This document shows, in pieces, positions 25,569 through 35,700 of a stretch of 61,133 bases of DNA. The notes beneath the pieces were generated by a model. That model did no database searches. It was not told the DNA's origin and saw only the letters and a program-made list of their open reading frames with translations. Position 1 is the stretch's first letter. The number at the start of each line of letters is the position of its first letter. Both the position numbers and the translations under genes were made by a program. Origin of the DNA: Bacillus massiliigorillae (GTDB taxonomy: Bacteria; Bacillota; Bacilli; Bacillales; DSM-1321); assembly GCF_000380245.2 (NCBI RefSeq), contig NZ_HG428749.1:1-61133 (forward strand), read 5' to 3'.

Positions 25569-25853
25569 TTAAGCTTCAAAGATTTCGATATCTTTGCTAT
25601 CTTGAGTTAAAGTAACAATCGCTTTACGGCGCTTGTTTGTATAGCCTGCATGTTTACCCATGCGTTTGAATTTACCTTTGTAGTTCATGATATTAACTTT
25701 CTCAACTTTAACACTGAAAATTTCTTGAACAGCGTCTTTAACTTGAGTTTTGTTAGCTTTCACGTCAACTTCAAAAGTGTATTTTTTGTCAGCCATGATT
25801 TCAGAAGAACGTTCAGTAATCACGGGGCGCTTAATAATATCGCGTGCGTCCAT
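25569..25853 (-). CDS. rplW: 50S ribosomal protein uL23
   Basis: This 94-aa protein begins MDARDIIKRPVITERSSEIM. It is the docking site for trigger factor and SRP at the tunnel exit. Its start codon overlaps the rplD stop by one base, so translation is coupled. Confidence 0.98.
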   Translation of the reverse strand: MDARDIIKRPVITERSSEIMADKKYTFEVDVKANKTQVKDAVQEIFSVKVEKVNIMNYKGKFKRMGKHAGYTNKRRKAIVTLTQDSKDIEIFEA

Positions 25854-26476
25854 TATGCAAGCACCTCCTCTACTTTTTCAACAGCTGCTTTAGTAATGAT
25901 CAGCTTGTTGTGTCCTACTAAGTCAAGAACATTAATGCCAGCTGCTTCGACTACAGTAACACCAGGGATGTTACGAGCTGCTAAAGCAACAGTCTCATCA
26001 ACATTAGCTGTAACGATAAGTGCTTTAGTATCTACTGATAAGTTGTTTAAGAATGCTACGAATTCTTTTGTTTTTGGAGCTTCGAAAGATAAGCTTTCAA
26101 GAACTAGGATGTTAGCTTCTTGTACTTTAGTAGCTAAAGCAGATTTAAGAGCTAAACGACGTACCTTCTTAGGAAGTTTGTAAGCGTAAGATCTTGGTGT
26201 TGGACCGAATACAGTACCACCGCCACGCCATTGTGGTGAACGGATAGATCCTTGACGTGCACGACCAGTACCTTTTTGGCGCCATGGTTTGCGTCCGCCG
26301 CCTGCTACTTCAGAACGATTTTTTACTTTGTGTGTACCTTGGCGTAAAGAAGCTCTTTGCATAACAATTGCATCGAATAATACGCTTTGGTTTGGTTCGA
26401 TACCAAAAATTGATTCGTTAAGTTCGATTTCTCCAACGTTTGAACCTTTTTGGTCAAATAATGTAACTTTAGGCAT
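25853..26476 (-). CDS. rplD: 50S ribosomal protein uL4
   Basis: This 207-aa protein begins MPKVTLFDQKGSNVGEIELN; its extended loop (RSEVAGGGRKPWRQKGTGRA) reaches the tunnel constriction. L4 represses the S10 operon in E. coli, but that mechanism is not known to apply in Bacilli. Confidence 0.98.
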   Translation of the reverse strand: MPKVTLFDQKGSNVGEIELNESIFGIEPNQSVLFDAIVMQRASLRQGTHKVKNRSEVAGGGRKPWRQKGTGRARQGSIRSPQWRGGGTVFGPTPRSYAYKLPKKVRRLALKSALATKVQEANILVLESLSFEAPKTKEFVAFLNNLSVDTKALIVTANVDETVALAARNIPGVTVVEAAGINVLDLVGHNKLIITKAAVEKVEEVLA

Positions 26477-26505
26477 TTTCTAATGCTCCTCCTTTCTTAT
26501 TGTGA

Positions 26506-27135
26506 TTATTTTGCTTTAACAGCACTCTTAACTTTGATTAAAGATTTTTTCGCACCAGGTACGTTACCTTTAACTAAAAGTAAGTTGCGCTCAGCATCAA
26601 CTTTAACAATTGTTAAGTTTTGAACAGTAATTTGTTCTCCACCCATACGTCCAGGTAATAATTTACCTTTAAATACGCGGTTAGGAGCAACTGGACCCAT
26701 TGAACCAGGGCGACGGTGATAACGAGAACCGTGAGACATTGGTCCGCGAGATTGTCCGTGGCGCTTGATAGAACCTTGGAATCCTTTACCTTTTGATACT
26801 CCTGTCACATCTACTACATCGCCTTCAGCGAAAATAGTTGCTTTGACTTCTTGACCAACCTCGAACTCATCAAGATTTAACCCGCGGAATTCACGGATGA
26901 AGCGCTTAGGAGCTGTGTTTGCTTTGCTAACGTGACCTTGTTCAGGTTTGTTAGAAAGTTTTTCACGTTTATCAGAGAAACCGATTTGTACAGCTTCGTA
27001 TCCATCGTTTTCAATCGTTTTCTTTTGAAGAACAACGTTTGAAGCAGTTTCAATAACTGTTACTGGGATAAGTTCGCCGTTTTCAGCAAATACTTGCGTC
27101 ATACCGATTTTCTTACCTAAGATTCCTTTAGTCAT
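26506..27135 (-). CDS. rplC: 50S ribosomal protein uL3
   Basis: This 209-aa protein begins MTKGILGKKIGMTQVFAENG; the finger SHGSRYHRRPGSMGPVAPNR approaches the peptidyl-transferase centre. No substitution of obvious concern for pleuromutilin or linezolid sites stands out. It follows rpsJ by 36 nt. Confidence 0.98.
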   Translation of the reverse strand: MTKGILGKKIGMTQVFAENGELIPVTVIETASNVVLQKKTIENDGYEAVQIGFSDKREKLSNKPEQGHVSKANTAPKRFIREFRGLNLDEFEVGQEVKATIFAEGDVVDVTGVSKGKGFQGSIKRHGQSRGPMSHGSRYHRRPGSMGPVAPNRVFKGKLLPGRMGGEQITVQNLTIVKVDAERNLLLVKGNVPGAKKSLIKVKSAVKAK

Positions 27136-27171
27136 AAGTCAACACCTCCAAATTTTATTTTAATTTATAAA

Positions 27172-27480
27172 TTACAGTTTAATTTCAATATCAACACCAG
27201 ATGGTAAATCTAAACGCATTAATGAATCAACAGTTTGTGGAGTTGGGTTCACGATGTCGATTAAACGTTTATGTGTACGCATCTCGAATTGTTCACGAGA
27301 ATCTTTGTATTTATGAACCGCACGAAGGATTGTGTATACAGATCTTTCAGTTGGTAATGGAATCGGACCAGATACAGCCGCACCAGAACGTTTTGCAGTT
27401 TCTACAATTTTCTCAGCAGATTGATCAAGAATTCTGTGATCATATGCTTTTAAACGAATACGAATTTTTTGTTTTGCCAT
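27172..27480 (-). CDS. rpsJ: 30S ribosomal protein uS10 (NusE)
   Basis: This 102-aa protein begins MAKQKIRIRLKAYDHRILDQ. It is a head protein that also acts as NusE in antitermination complexes and links NusG to the ribosome. It is the first gene of the S10-spc-alpha supercluster, behind a sigma-A promoter at 27615-27643 and a structured leader. Confidence 0.98.
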   Translation of the reverse strand: MAKQKIRIRLKAYDHRILDQSAEKIVETAKRSGAAVSGPIPLPTERSVYTILRAVHKYKDSREQFEMRTHKRLIDIVNPTPQTVDSLMRLDLPSGVDIEIKL

Positions 27481-27540
27481 TACTTTCCCTCCTTTTCGCC
27501 TATTTTAGAAAATAGACATTACTCCGTGAAAATTTCCCAC

Positions 27541-27600
27541 ACACTTGCCATGGCAAAGCGGCCGGGTGTGTCAGCAACCTCTCACATCATCGCAGTCAAA
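27541..27600 (-). promoter_or_regulatory. Structured 5' leader of rpsJ
   Basis: In the rpsJ 5' UTR the minus strand has ACACACCCGGCC, then the 12-nt palindrome TTGCCATGGCAA, then GTGTGTG, so ACACAC pairs with GTGTGT around an inner palindromic hairpin. I recall a nearly identical leader before the S10 operon in other Bacillus species. It probably controls the operon through RNA structure; the ligand or protein is unknown to me. Confidence 0.6.
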
Positions 27601-27614
27601 GACCAACATTGTCT

Positions 27615-27643
27615 ATTATACAGAAGCCCAAAGAAAAAAGCAA
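27615..27643 (-). promoter_or_regulatory. Sigma-A promoter of the S10 operon
   Basis: TTGCTT (27638-27643) and a perfect TATAAT (27615-27620) with a 17-nt spacer lie on the minus strand. The implied 5' UTR of rpsJ is about 125 nt. Confidence 0.82.
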
Positions 27644-27871
27644 GACTTTATTTCTTCGTTATTTCCGTTTCACACTTTTTCTATTATACATAGGTCTGAA
27701 CCATTTTTCAAGTTTAAGTTTCAAACCTTTATTTCTTTGCCTTGCAACATTTATTACTATAGAAGAAACTCGGCAAAAAGTATAGTAGAAACCTTTAACA
27801 ATTCATTAGAATTTTAGTTACCTTGCCACTAGATTACTAATGATTTTAATTTCTACATATGATAACGAAAT

Positions 27872-27904
27872 AAAAAAGCAGATGGATAATCCATCTGCTT
27901 TTTC
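27872..27904 (-). terminator. Terminator after tuf
   Basis: The minus-strand stem AAGCAGATGGA/TCCATCTGCTT with a long T-run ends the rpsL-rpsG-fusA-tuf operon about 20 nt after the tuf stop. Confidence 0.92.
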
Positions 27905-27924
27905 TTAAAAGCTTTCGCTTATTA

Positions 27925-29112
<1,188 letters not shown>

Positions 29113-29165
29113 TTGAAAATTCCTCCTTAATATTAGAAAAAAGTTAAATTTAAGTATTATATGTT

Positions 29166-29193
29166 GCAATGAAAGGAATACTCCTTTCATTGC
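29166..29193 (-). other. Perfect 12-bp hairpin between fusA and tuf
   Basis: GCAATGAAAGGA (29166-29177), loop ATAC, TCCTTTCATTGC. No T-run follows on the minus strand, so it is not a standard terminator. It lies in the 121-nt fusA-tuf spacer, where an RNA-processing site, partial attenuator or mRNA-stabilising hairpin would be plausible. Confidence 0.7.
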
Positions 29194-29233
29194 TTACATT
29201 AGTAGTTATACTTTAATGAAAGGTGAAAATCAA

Positions 29234-31312
29234 TTATTCACCTTTATTTTTTTTGATGATCTCTTCAGAGATTGATTTAGGTACTTCTTCATAGTGGTCG
29301 AAGTGCATTGAGAATGTTCCACGACCTTGTGTAGAAGAACGTAGAGATGTTGCATACCCGAACATTTCAGATAGTGGAACGAACGCTTTAACAACTTGTG
29401 CGTTACCGCGAGCTTCCATACCTTCTACGCGTCCACGACGTGAAGTAATGTTACCCATAATATCTCCAAGATACTCTTCAGGCATTACAACTTCAACTTT
29501 CATAACTGGCTCAAGGATAACTGGTTGACATTTCTTAGCTGCATTTTTAAGAGCTAAAGAAGCGGCAACTTTAAACGCCATCTCAGATGAGTCAACATCA
29601 TGGTAAGATCCGTCGAATAATTTAGCTTTAACGTCTACCATAGGGAAACCAGCTAATACACCTCGCTCAAGAGCGTCTTCTAGACCAGCTTGTACTGCTG
29701 GGATGTATTCACGTGGTACAACCCCACCGACGATAGCATTTTCAAATTCAAATCCTTTTCCTTCTTCGTTTGGAGCGAATTCGATCCAAACGTGTCCGAA
29801 TTGACCACGTCCACCAGATTGGCGAGCGAATTTACCTTCAACCTGAGCAGATTGACGGAAAGTTTCACGGTATGCTACTTGAGGAGCACCAACGTTAGCT
29901 TCTACTTTAAATTCACGACGCATACGGTCTACAAGGATATCAAGGTGAAGTTCACCCATACCTGCAATGATAACTTCTCCAGTTTCCTGGTCAGTATGTG
30001 CACGGAATGTAGGATCTTCTTCTTGTAATTTTTGAAGTGCTGTACTCATTTTATCTAAGTCAGCCTTTGTTTTAGGCTCGATAGATAATGAGATAACTGG
30101 CTCTGGGAATTCCATAGACTCAAGAATAACAAGATTCTTTTCGTCACATAGAGTATCACCAGTAGTAGTGTCTTTAAGACCCACAGCAGCAGCGATATCT
30201 CCAGCGTGTACTTCTGAAATCTCTTCACGAGAGTTAGCATGCATTTGTAGGATACGACCTACACGCTCACGCTTACCTTTAGTAGAGTTTTGTACGTATG
30301 AACCAGAGCTCAATGTACCAGAATACACACGGAAGAATGTTAATTTACCAACATAAGGGTCAGTCATAACTTTAAACGCTAGAGCAGCGAATGGCTCATC
30401 GTCGCTTGAAGGACGAGTAACTTCTTCATCTGATTGTGGAATTGTACCTTTGATAGCTGGTACATCCAGTGGAGATGGAAGGTAGTCAATTACAGCGTCA
30501 AGCATAGGTTGAACACCTTTGTTTTTGAATGCAGAACCACAGATTACTGGGAAGAATTCAACGTTTACAGTACCTTTACGGATAGCAGCTTTAAGCTCAT
30601 CAACAGTGATTTCTTCTCCGCCTAGGTATTTCTCCATTAATTCTTCATCAAGTTCAGCTACCGCTTCAAGTAATTTTTCACGGTATTCTTCAGCTTGATC
30701 TTTGTACTCTGCAGGGATTTCTACTTCAGTAGTATCCGTTCCTAAATCATTACCATACATGATAGCTTTCATTTCAACTAGGTCAATGATTCCAGTGAAT
30801 TGATCTTCAGCACCAATTGGTAATTGGATTGCGTGTGCATTAGCTTGAAGACGATCGTGGATAGTTCCTACTGAATATAAGAAATCTGCACCGATTTTGT
30901 CCATTTTGTTTACGAATACAACACGTGGTACGCCGTAAGTTGTAGCTTGACGCCAAACTGTTTCAGTTTGAGGCTCAACACCAGATTGAGCATCAAGTAC
31001 TGCTACAGCACCATCAAGTACACGAAGTGAACGTTCAACTTCAACAGTGAAGTCTACGTGTCCTGGTGTATCAATGATGTTTACGCGGTGTTCTTTCCAC
31101 TGTGCTGTTGTAGCAGCAGAAGTGATTGTGATACCACGCTCTTGTTCTTGTTCCATCCAGTCCATTTGTGAAGCACCTTCGTGCGTTTCACCAATTTTGT
31201 GGATACGACCTGTATAGTAAAGAACACGTTCAGTAGTGGTAGTTTTACCAGCATCGATATGTGCCATGATACCAATATTACGAGTCTTTGCTAAGGAGAA
31301 CTCTCTTGCCAT
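29234..31312 (-). CDS. fusA: Elongation factor G
   Basis: This 692-aa translocase GTPase has G1 AHIDAGKTT, the switch region RGITITSA, G3 DTPGHVD and G4 NKMDK, then domains II-V with the C-terminal EEIIKKNKGE. It drives tRNA-mRNA translocation and, with RRF, ribosome recycling. It lies between rpsG and tuf at usual length. Confidence 0.99.
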   Translation of the reverse strand: MAREFSLAKTRNIGIMAHIDAGKTTTTERVLYYTGRIHKIGETHEGASQMDWMEQEQERGITITSAATTAQWKEHRVNIIDTPGHVDFTVEVERSLRVLDGAVAVLDAQSGVEPQTETVWRQATTYGVPRVVFVNKMDKIGADFLYSVGTIHDRLQANAHAIQLPIGAEDQFTGIIDLVEMKAIMYGNDLGTDTTEVEIPAEYKDQAEEYREKLLEAVAELDEELMEKYLGGEEITVDELKAAIRKGTVNVEFFPVICGSAFKNKGVQPMLDAVIDYLPSPLDVPAIKGTIPQSDEEVTRPSSDDEPFAALAFKVMTDPYVGKLTFFRVYSGTLSSGSYVQNSTKGKRERVGRILQMHANSREEISEVHAGDIAAAVGLKDTTTGDTLCDEKNLVILESMEFPEPVISLSIEPKTKADLDKMSTALQKLQEEDPTFRAHTDQETGEVIIAGMGELHLDILVDRMRREFKVEANVGAPQVAYRETFRQSAQVEGKFARQSGGRGQFGHVWIEFAPNEEGKGFEFENAIVGGVVPREYIPAVQAGLEDALERGVLAGFPMVDVKAKLFDGSYHDVDSSEMAFKVAASLALKNAAKKCQPVILEPVMKVEVVMPEEYLGDIMGNITSRRGRVEGMEARGNAQVVKAFVPLSEMFGYATSLRSSTQGRGTFSMHFDHYEEVPKSISEEIIKKNKGE

Positions 31313-31366
31313 CTTGGTATTTCTCCTTCCATATTGAAGAATAATTTTAGAAATAAACTGCGAATC

Positions 31367-31837
31367 TTACCAACGATAATGAGCGAATGCTTTGTTAGCT
31401 TCAGCCATTTTGTGAGTATCTTCACGTTTCTTAACTGATGCACCAGTGTTGTTAGCAGCATCTAGGATTTCGTTAGCTAAACGCTCTTCCATCGTTTTTT
31501 CACCACGAAGACGAGTGTAGTTAACTAACCAACGAAGACCTAAAGTAGTACGACGGTCTGGACGCACCTCAACTGGTACTTGGTAGTTTGCACCACCTAC
31601 ACGACGTGCTCTAACTTCTAATACAGGCATAATGTTCTTAAGCGCTGCATCGAATACTTCCATTGGTTCTTTACCAGAACGTTCTTGAATAAGTTCAAAA
31701 GAATTGTACAGAATTTGTTGTGCTGTACCTCTTTTGCCGTCGATCATCAATTTATTGATTAGACGAGTAACTAATTTTGAGTTGTATAACGGATCAGGTA
31801 ATACATCTCTTTTTGCAACAGGACCTTTACGAGGCAT
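31367..31837 (-). CDS. rpsG: 30S ribosomal protein uS7
   Basis: This 156-aa protein begins MPRKGPVAKRDVLPDPLYNS. It is the primary assembler of the 30S head and lies near the E site. The ATG at 31837 follows AAAGGAGG; the frame extends 6 codons upstream through that site. It is in the str operon after rpsL. Confidence 0.98.
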   Translation of the reverse strand: MPRKGPVAKRDVLPDPLYNSKLVTRLINKLMIDGKRGTAQQILYNSFELIQERSGKEPMEVFDAALKNIMPVLEVRARRVGGANYQVPVEVRPDRRTTLGLRWLVNYTRLRGEKTMEERLANEILDAANNTGASVKKREDTHKMAEANKAFAHYRW

Positions 31838-31882
31838 GTTATGTCCTCCTTTCAAAGAAGAATTATTTTAAGTTTATTGTTA

Positions 31883-32305
31883 TTATTTCTTAGCAGCTTT
31901 TGGACGCTTAGTACCGTATTTAGAACGACTTTGCATACGGTTGTTAACACCAGCAGTATCAAGCGCACCACGTACGATATGATAACGTACCCCTGGTAAA
32001 TCCTTTACTCTTCCGCCACGGATAAGAACAACACTGTGTTCTTGTAAGTTATGGCCAATACCTGGGATATAAGCTGTAACCTCGATTCCGTTAGTTAAAC
32101 GTACACGAGCATATTTACGTAACGCTGAGTTTGGTTTCTTCGGCGTCATTGTACCAACACGAGTACATACACCACGTTTTTGTGGAGATGAAACGTTTGT
32201 TTGAGCTTTCTTGAAGCTGTTATAGCCTTTGTTAAGAGCTGGAGACTTAGATTTAGTTTCTTTAGACTCACGGCCTTTACGTACTAATTGGTTAATAGTA
32301 GGCAT
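31883..32305 (-). CDS. rpsL: 30S ribosomal protein uS12
   Basis: This 140-aa protein begins MPTINQLVRKGRESKETKSK. The decoding-centre loops TPKKPNSALRK (with Lys56, where streptomycin-resistance changes occur in B. subtilis) and GGRVKDLPGVRYHIVRG are wild type, predicting streptomycin sensitivity at this locus. The ATG at 32305 follows AAAGGAGG. It is the first gene of the str operon and has its own promoter here, as the usual upstream L7Ae-type gene is missing. Confidence 0.98.
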   Translation of the reverse strand: MPTINQLVRKGRESKETKSKSPALNKGYNSFKKAQTNVSSPQKRGVCTRVGTMTPKKPNSALRKYARVRLTNGIEVTAYIPGIGHNLQEHSVVLIRGGRVKDLPGVRYHIVRGALDTAGVNNRMQSRSKYGTKRPKAAKK

Positions 32306-32575
32306 TATTTTTCCTCCTTTCACATTTTGGTTCTAGTACCACACATCCAGGTGGTTCATAATTGAGCAAAAACAAAGTTTTTGCAGAAATCTACAAAAAC
32401 AGTTTTACTTTTGAAAATAACATAGCAACTACAAGTACGATTGTACGTACTCTTCATTAGTAGTTTCTATTGAAATAGCACAACGTTACTATTATAACGC
32501 GGTCACTACTAAAAACACAAGAAACTTACTTCTCTTCATATATTGATTTGCAAATCTCAATGAAGCACATTTGTT

Positions 32576-32605
32576 ATAATATCACCTATGCATATAGGAT
32601 GTCAA
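32576..32605 (-). promoter_or_regulatory. Sigma-A promoter of the str operon
   Basis: TTGACA (32600-32605) and TATTAT (32576-32581) lie on the minus strand with an 18-nt spacer, about 270 nt upstream of rpsL. Confidence 0.75.
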
Positions 32606-32722
32606 CTTCCGTTTTAAAAAATCTAATATTATTTTTTCAAAATTTGCTACAAATTTATTACGTAACTCTGTATTTATTTGATTTAATTGGCTTTTAAACC
32701 ATAATAGTTTTTTATTATAAGC

Positions 32723-32752
32723 AAAGCGGTCAGTAAATATACTGACCGCTTT
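32723..32752 (-). terminator. Terminator after rpoC
   Basis: AAAGCGGTCAGTA/TACTGACCGCTTT with a 4-nt loop lies 8 nt after the rpoC stop codon. The T-run following on the minus strand is short, but the stem is strong. Confidence 0.8.
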
Positions 32753-32759
32753 ATCGTAT

Positions 32760-35700
32760 TTATTCTACAGGTTGTGTTTCTTTTTCTTGATCTTCAACGA
32801 ATACTGGAACTGCTTTTCTGTATCGTGGCATACCTGTACCAGCTGGTACTAGCTTACCAATGATAACATTTTCTTTAAGTCCAAGTAATTCATCACGTTT
32901 ACCTTTAATTGCAGCATCTGTAAGAACACGAGTTGTTTCTTGGAATGATGCAGCAGATAAGAATGAATCAGTTTCAAGCGATGCTTTTGTAATACCAAGC
33001 AATACTGGACGTCCAGTTGCTGGTGCTTTACCAGTTAACAACGCTGAAGTATTCGCTTCAGTAAATTGGTGAATATCAAGCAATGTACCTGGTAATACAT
33101 CTGTTTCACCCGCATCGATTACGCGGATTTTGCGAAGCATTTGTCTTACCATTACCTCGATATGTTTGTCACCAATTTCTACACCTTGCATACGATATAC
33201 TTTTTGAACTTCTTTTAGTAAGTATTCTTGTACTGCAAGAGTATCTTTTACTTTAAGAAGTTCTTTCGGATCAATAGATCCTTCTGTTAGTTCTTGACCA
33301 CGTTTTATTTCAGAGTTAACGCCTACTTTCAGACGTGCTGTATAAGGAACTGTGTACGAACGTGTTTCTACCACGCCTTGTACAGCGATTTCCTGCTGTT
33401 TATCTTTACCTTCTGTAATAGAAACAACAATACCATCGATTTCTGAAATATGCGCCAAACCTTTCGGATTACGCGCTTCGAAAATTTCTTGGATACGAGG
33501 TAAACCTTGAGTGATATCGTCTCCGGCAACCCCACCTGTATGGAATGTACGCATCGTTAATTGTGTACCAGGCTCACCGATTGATTGAGCAGCGATAATA
33601 CCAACCGCTTCACCCACTTCAACCTCTTGACCTGTTGCAAGGTTACGACCATAACATTTCTTACATACACCATGACGTGTATTACATGTGAATGCAGAGC
33701 GAATCCAAACTTGCTCGATTCCAACTTTTTCAATATATATTGCAAGATCTTCAGTAATAAGTCCATTTTCAGGTACGATTACTTCGCCTGTTTCTGGATG
33801 CTTAATTGTTTTTCTTGCATATCGTCCAATTAGACGTTCTTCTAGAGCTTCAATTGTCTCCGTACCGTCTTTAAGAGCAGATACAAGAAGACCACGGTCT
33901 GTTCCACAATCATCATCGCGAACGATAACATCTTGTGCAACGTCTACAAGACGACGAGTCAGGTAACCTGAATCGGCTGTCTTAAGGGCTGTATCGGCAA
34001 GACCTTTACGAGCACCGTGTGTAGAGATGAAGTATTCAAGTACTGTTAAACCTTCACGGAAACTTGATTTAATCGGTAACTCGATGATACGACCAGCCGG
34101 GTTGGCCATCAGACCACGCATACCAGCTAACTGCGTAAAGTTAGATGCGTTACCACGGGCACCAGAGTCACTCATGATAAAGATTGGATTCGAACGATTT
34201 AACGATTTCATCAGTTTTCCTTGAATTACGTCTTTTGCAGCACTCCAGATAGAGATTACACGATCATAACGTTCCTCTTCTGTAATTAAACCACGTCTGA
34301 ATTGCTTCAACACGTTGTCTACTTTTACTTGAGCATCGTGAATGATTTGTGTTTTCTCTTCTAATACTACGATATCCGCAACACCTACAGTAATACCTGC
34401 TTTTGTTGAGTATTTAAATCCAAGATCCTTCATCTTATCAAGCATCTTAGATGTTTCAGTAATTTTGAAACGTTTAAATACTTCAGCAATGATATTACCA
34501 AGAATACCTTTCTTGAATGGTTCATTAAGTGGTTGTGCTTTAATAGCTTCCACTACATTTTCACCTTTTTCAATGAAGAAGCGTTCAGGTGTTTTGACTT
34601 CTAAGTTTTCTTTAGTAGGTTCGTTGATATACGGGAAAGTCTTAGGAAGAATTTCGTTGAATACCAATTTACCAACTGTTGTCATTAGAAGCTGGTTGTT
34701 TTGCTCTTCAGTAAATGTTTGGTTTTGTAATGATGATGCACGTACTGCTACACGCGTATGAAGATGTACATAGCCATTTTGATAAGCTAGTAATGCTTCA
34801 TTTGTATCATTGAAGACCATACCTTCACCAACAGCATTTTCTCTTTCTAGTGTTAAGTAGTAGTTACCTAATACCATATCCTGAGAAGGAGTAACAACCG
34901 GTTTACCATCTTTAGGGTTCAAGATATTTTGAGCCGCAAGCATTAATAGACGTGCTTCAGCTTGTGCTTCAGATGATAACGGTACGTGAACAGCCATTTG
35001 GTCACCGTCAAAGTCAGCGTTATAAGCTGTACATACTAACGGGTGAAGACGAATTGCACGACCTTCTACTAATGTTGGTTCGAATGCTTGAATACCTAGT
35101 CTGTGTAGCGTAGGGGCACGGTTTAATAGAACTGGGTGTTCTTTAATAACCGATTCTAAAACATCCCACACTTCAGGTTGTAATCTTTCGATTTTACGTT
35201 TAGCTGATTTAATGTTATGAGCTAAACCTTTACCAACTAGTTCTTTCATTACGAATGGTTTGAATAATTCAATCGCCATTTCTTTAGGAAGACCACATTG
35301 GTACATTTTTAAGTTTGGACCTACTACGATAACCGAACGACCTGAATAGTCAACACGTTTACCTAGTAAGTTTTGACGGAAGCGTCCTTGCTTACCTTTA
35401 AGCATGTGCGATAAAGATTTTAATGGACGGTTACCTGGTCCAGTAACCGGTCTTCCGCGACGACCGTTATCGATTAATGCATCAACAGCTTCTTGAAGCA
35501 TACGCTTCTCGTTTTGAACGATAATGCTTGGTGCACCCAAGTCTAATAAACGTTTTAAACGGTTGTTACGGTTGATTACACGACGATATAAGTCATTTAA
35601 ATCTGAAGTTGCGAAACGTCCACCATCAAGTTGTACCATTGGACGAAGTTCTGGCGGAATTACCGGAAGAACGTCTAAGATCATCCATGATGGCTCATTG

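Larger units (their letters stand above)
27481..27924. other. Gap between rpsJ and tuf
   Basis: This 444-bp gap has no gene. It holds the rpsJ leader, its promoter, about 230 bp of AT-rich sequence with nothing recognised (27645-27870), and the tuf terminator. The plus-strand reading frames seen here lack ribosome-binding sites and have no recognisable protein character. Confidence 0.75.
32306..32759. other. Gap between rpoC and rpsL; L7Ae-type gene absent
   Basis: In B. subtilis and relatives a gene for a small L7Ae/K-turn protein (ybxF/rplGB) lies between rpoC and rpsL. Here the 454-bp gap has only the rpoC terminator, a sigma-A promoter and a roughly 270-nt leader with hairpins (AGTACG/CGTACT and TTTTTGTAGA/TCTGCAAAAA). 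All three minus-strand frames carry frequent stops, and no L7Ae remnant is recognisable. Confidence 0.75.

Noticed and set aside
27469..27817. Plus-strand ORFs of 74 and 90 codons upstream of rpsJ
   Set aside because: They cross the rpsJ promoter and leader on the opposite strand, have no Shine-Dalgarno and show no protein-like composition.
32860..34761. Several plus-strand ORFs of 60-139 codons inside rpoC
   Set aside because: They are antisense shadows of a highly conserved coding region whose codon bias leaves the opposite frames open.
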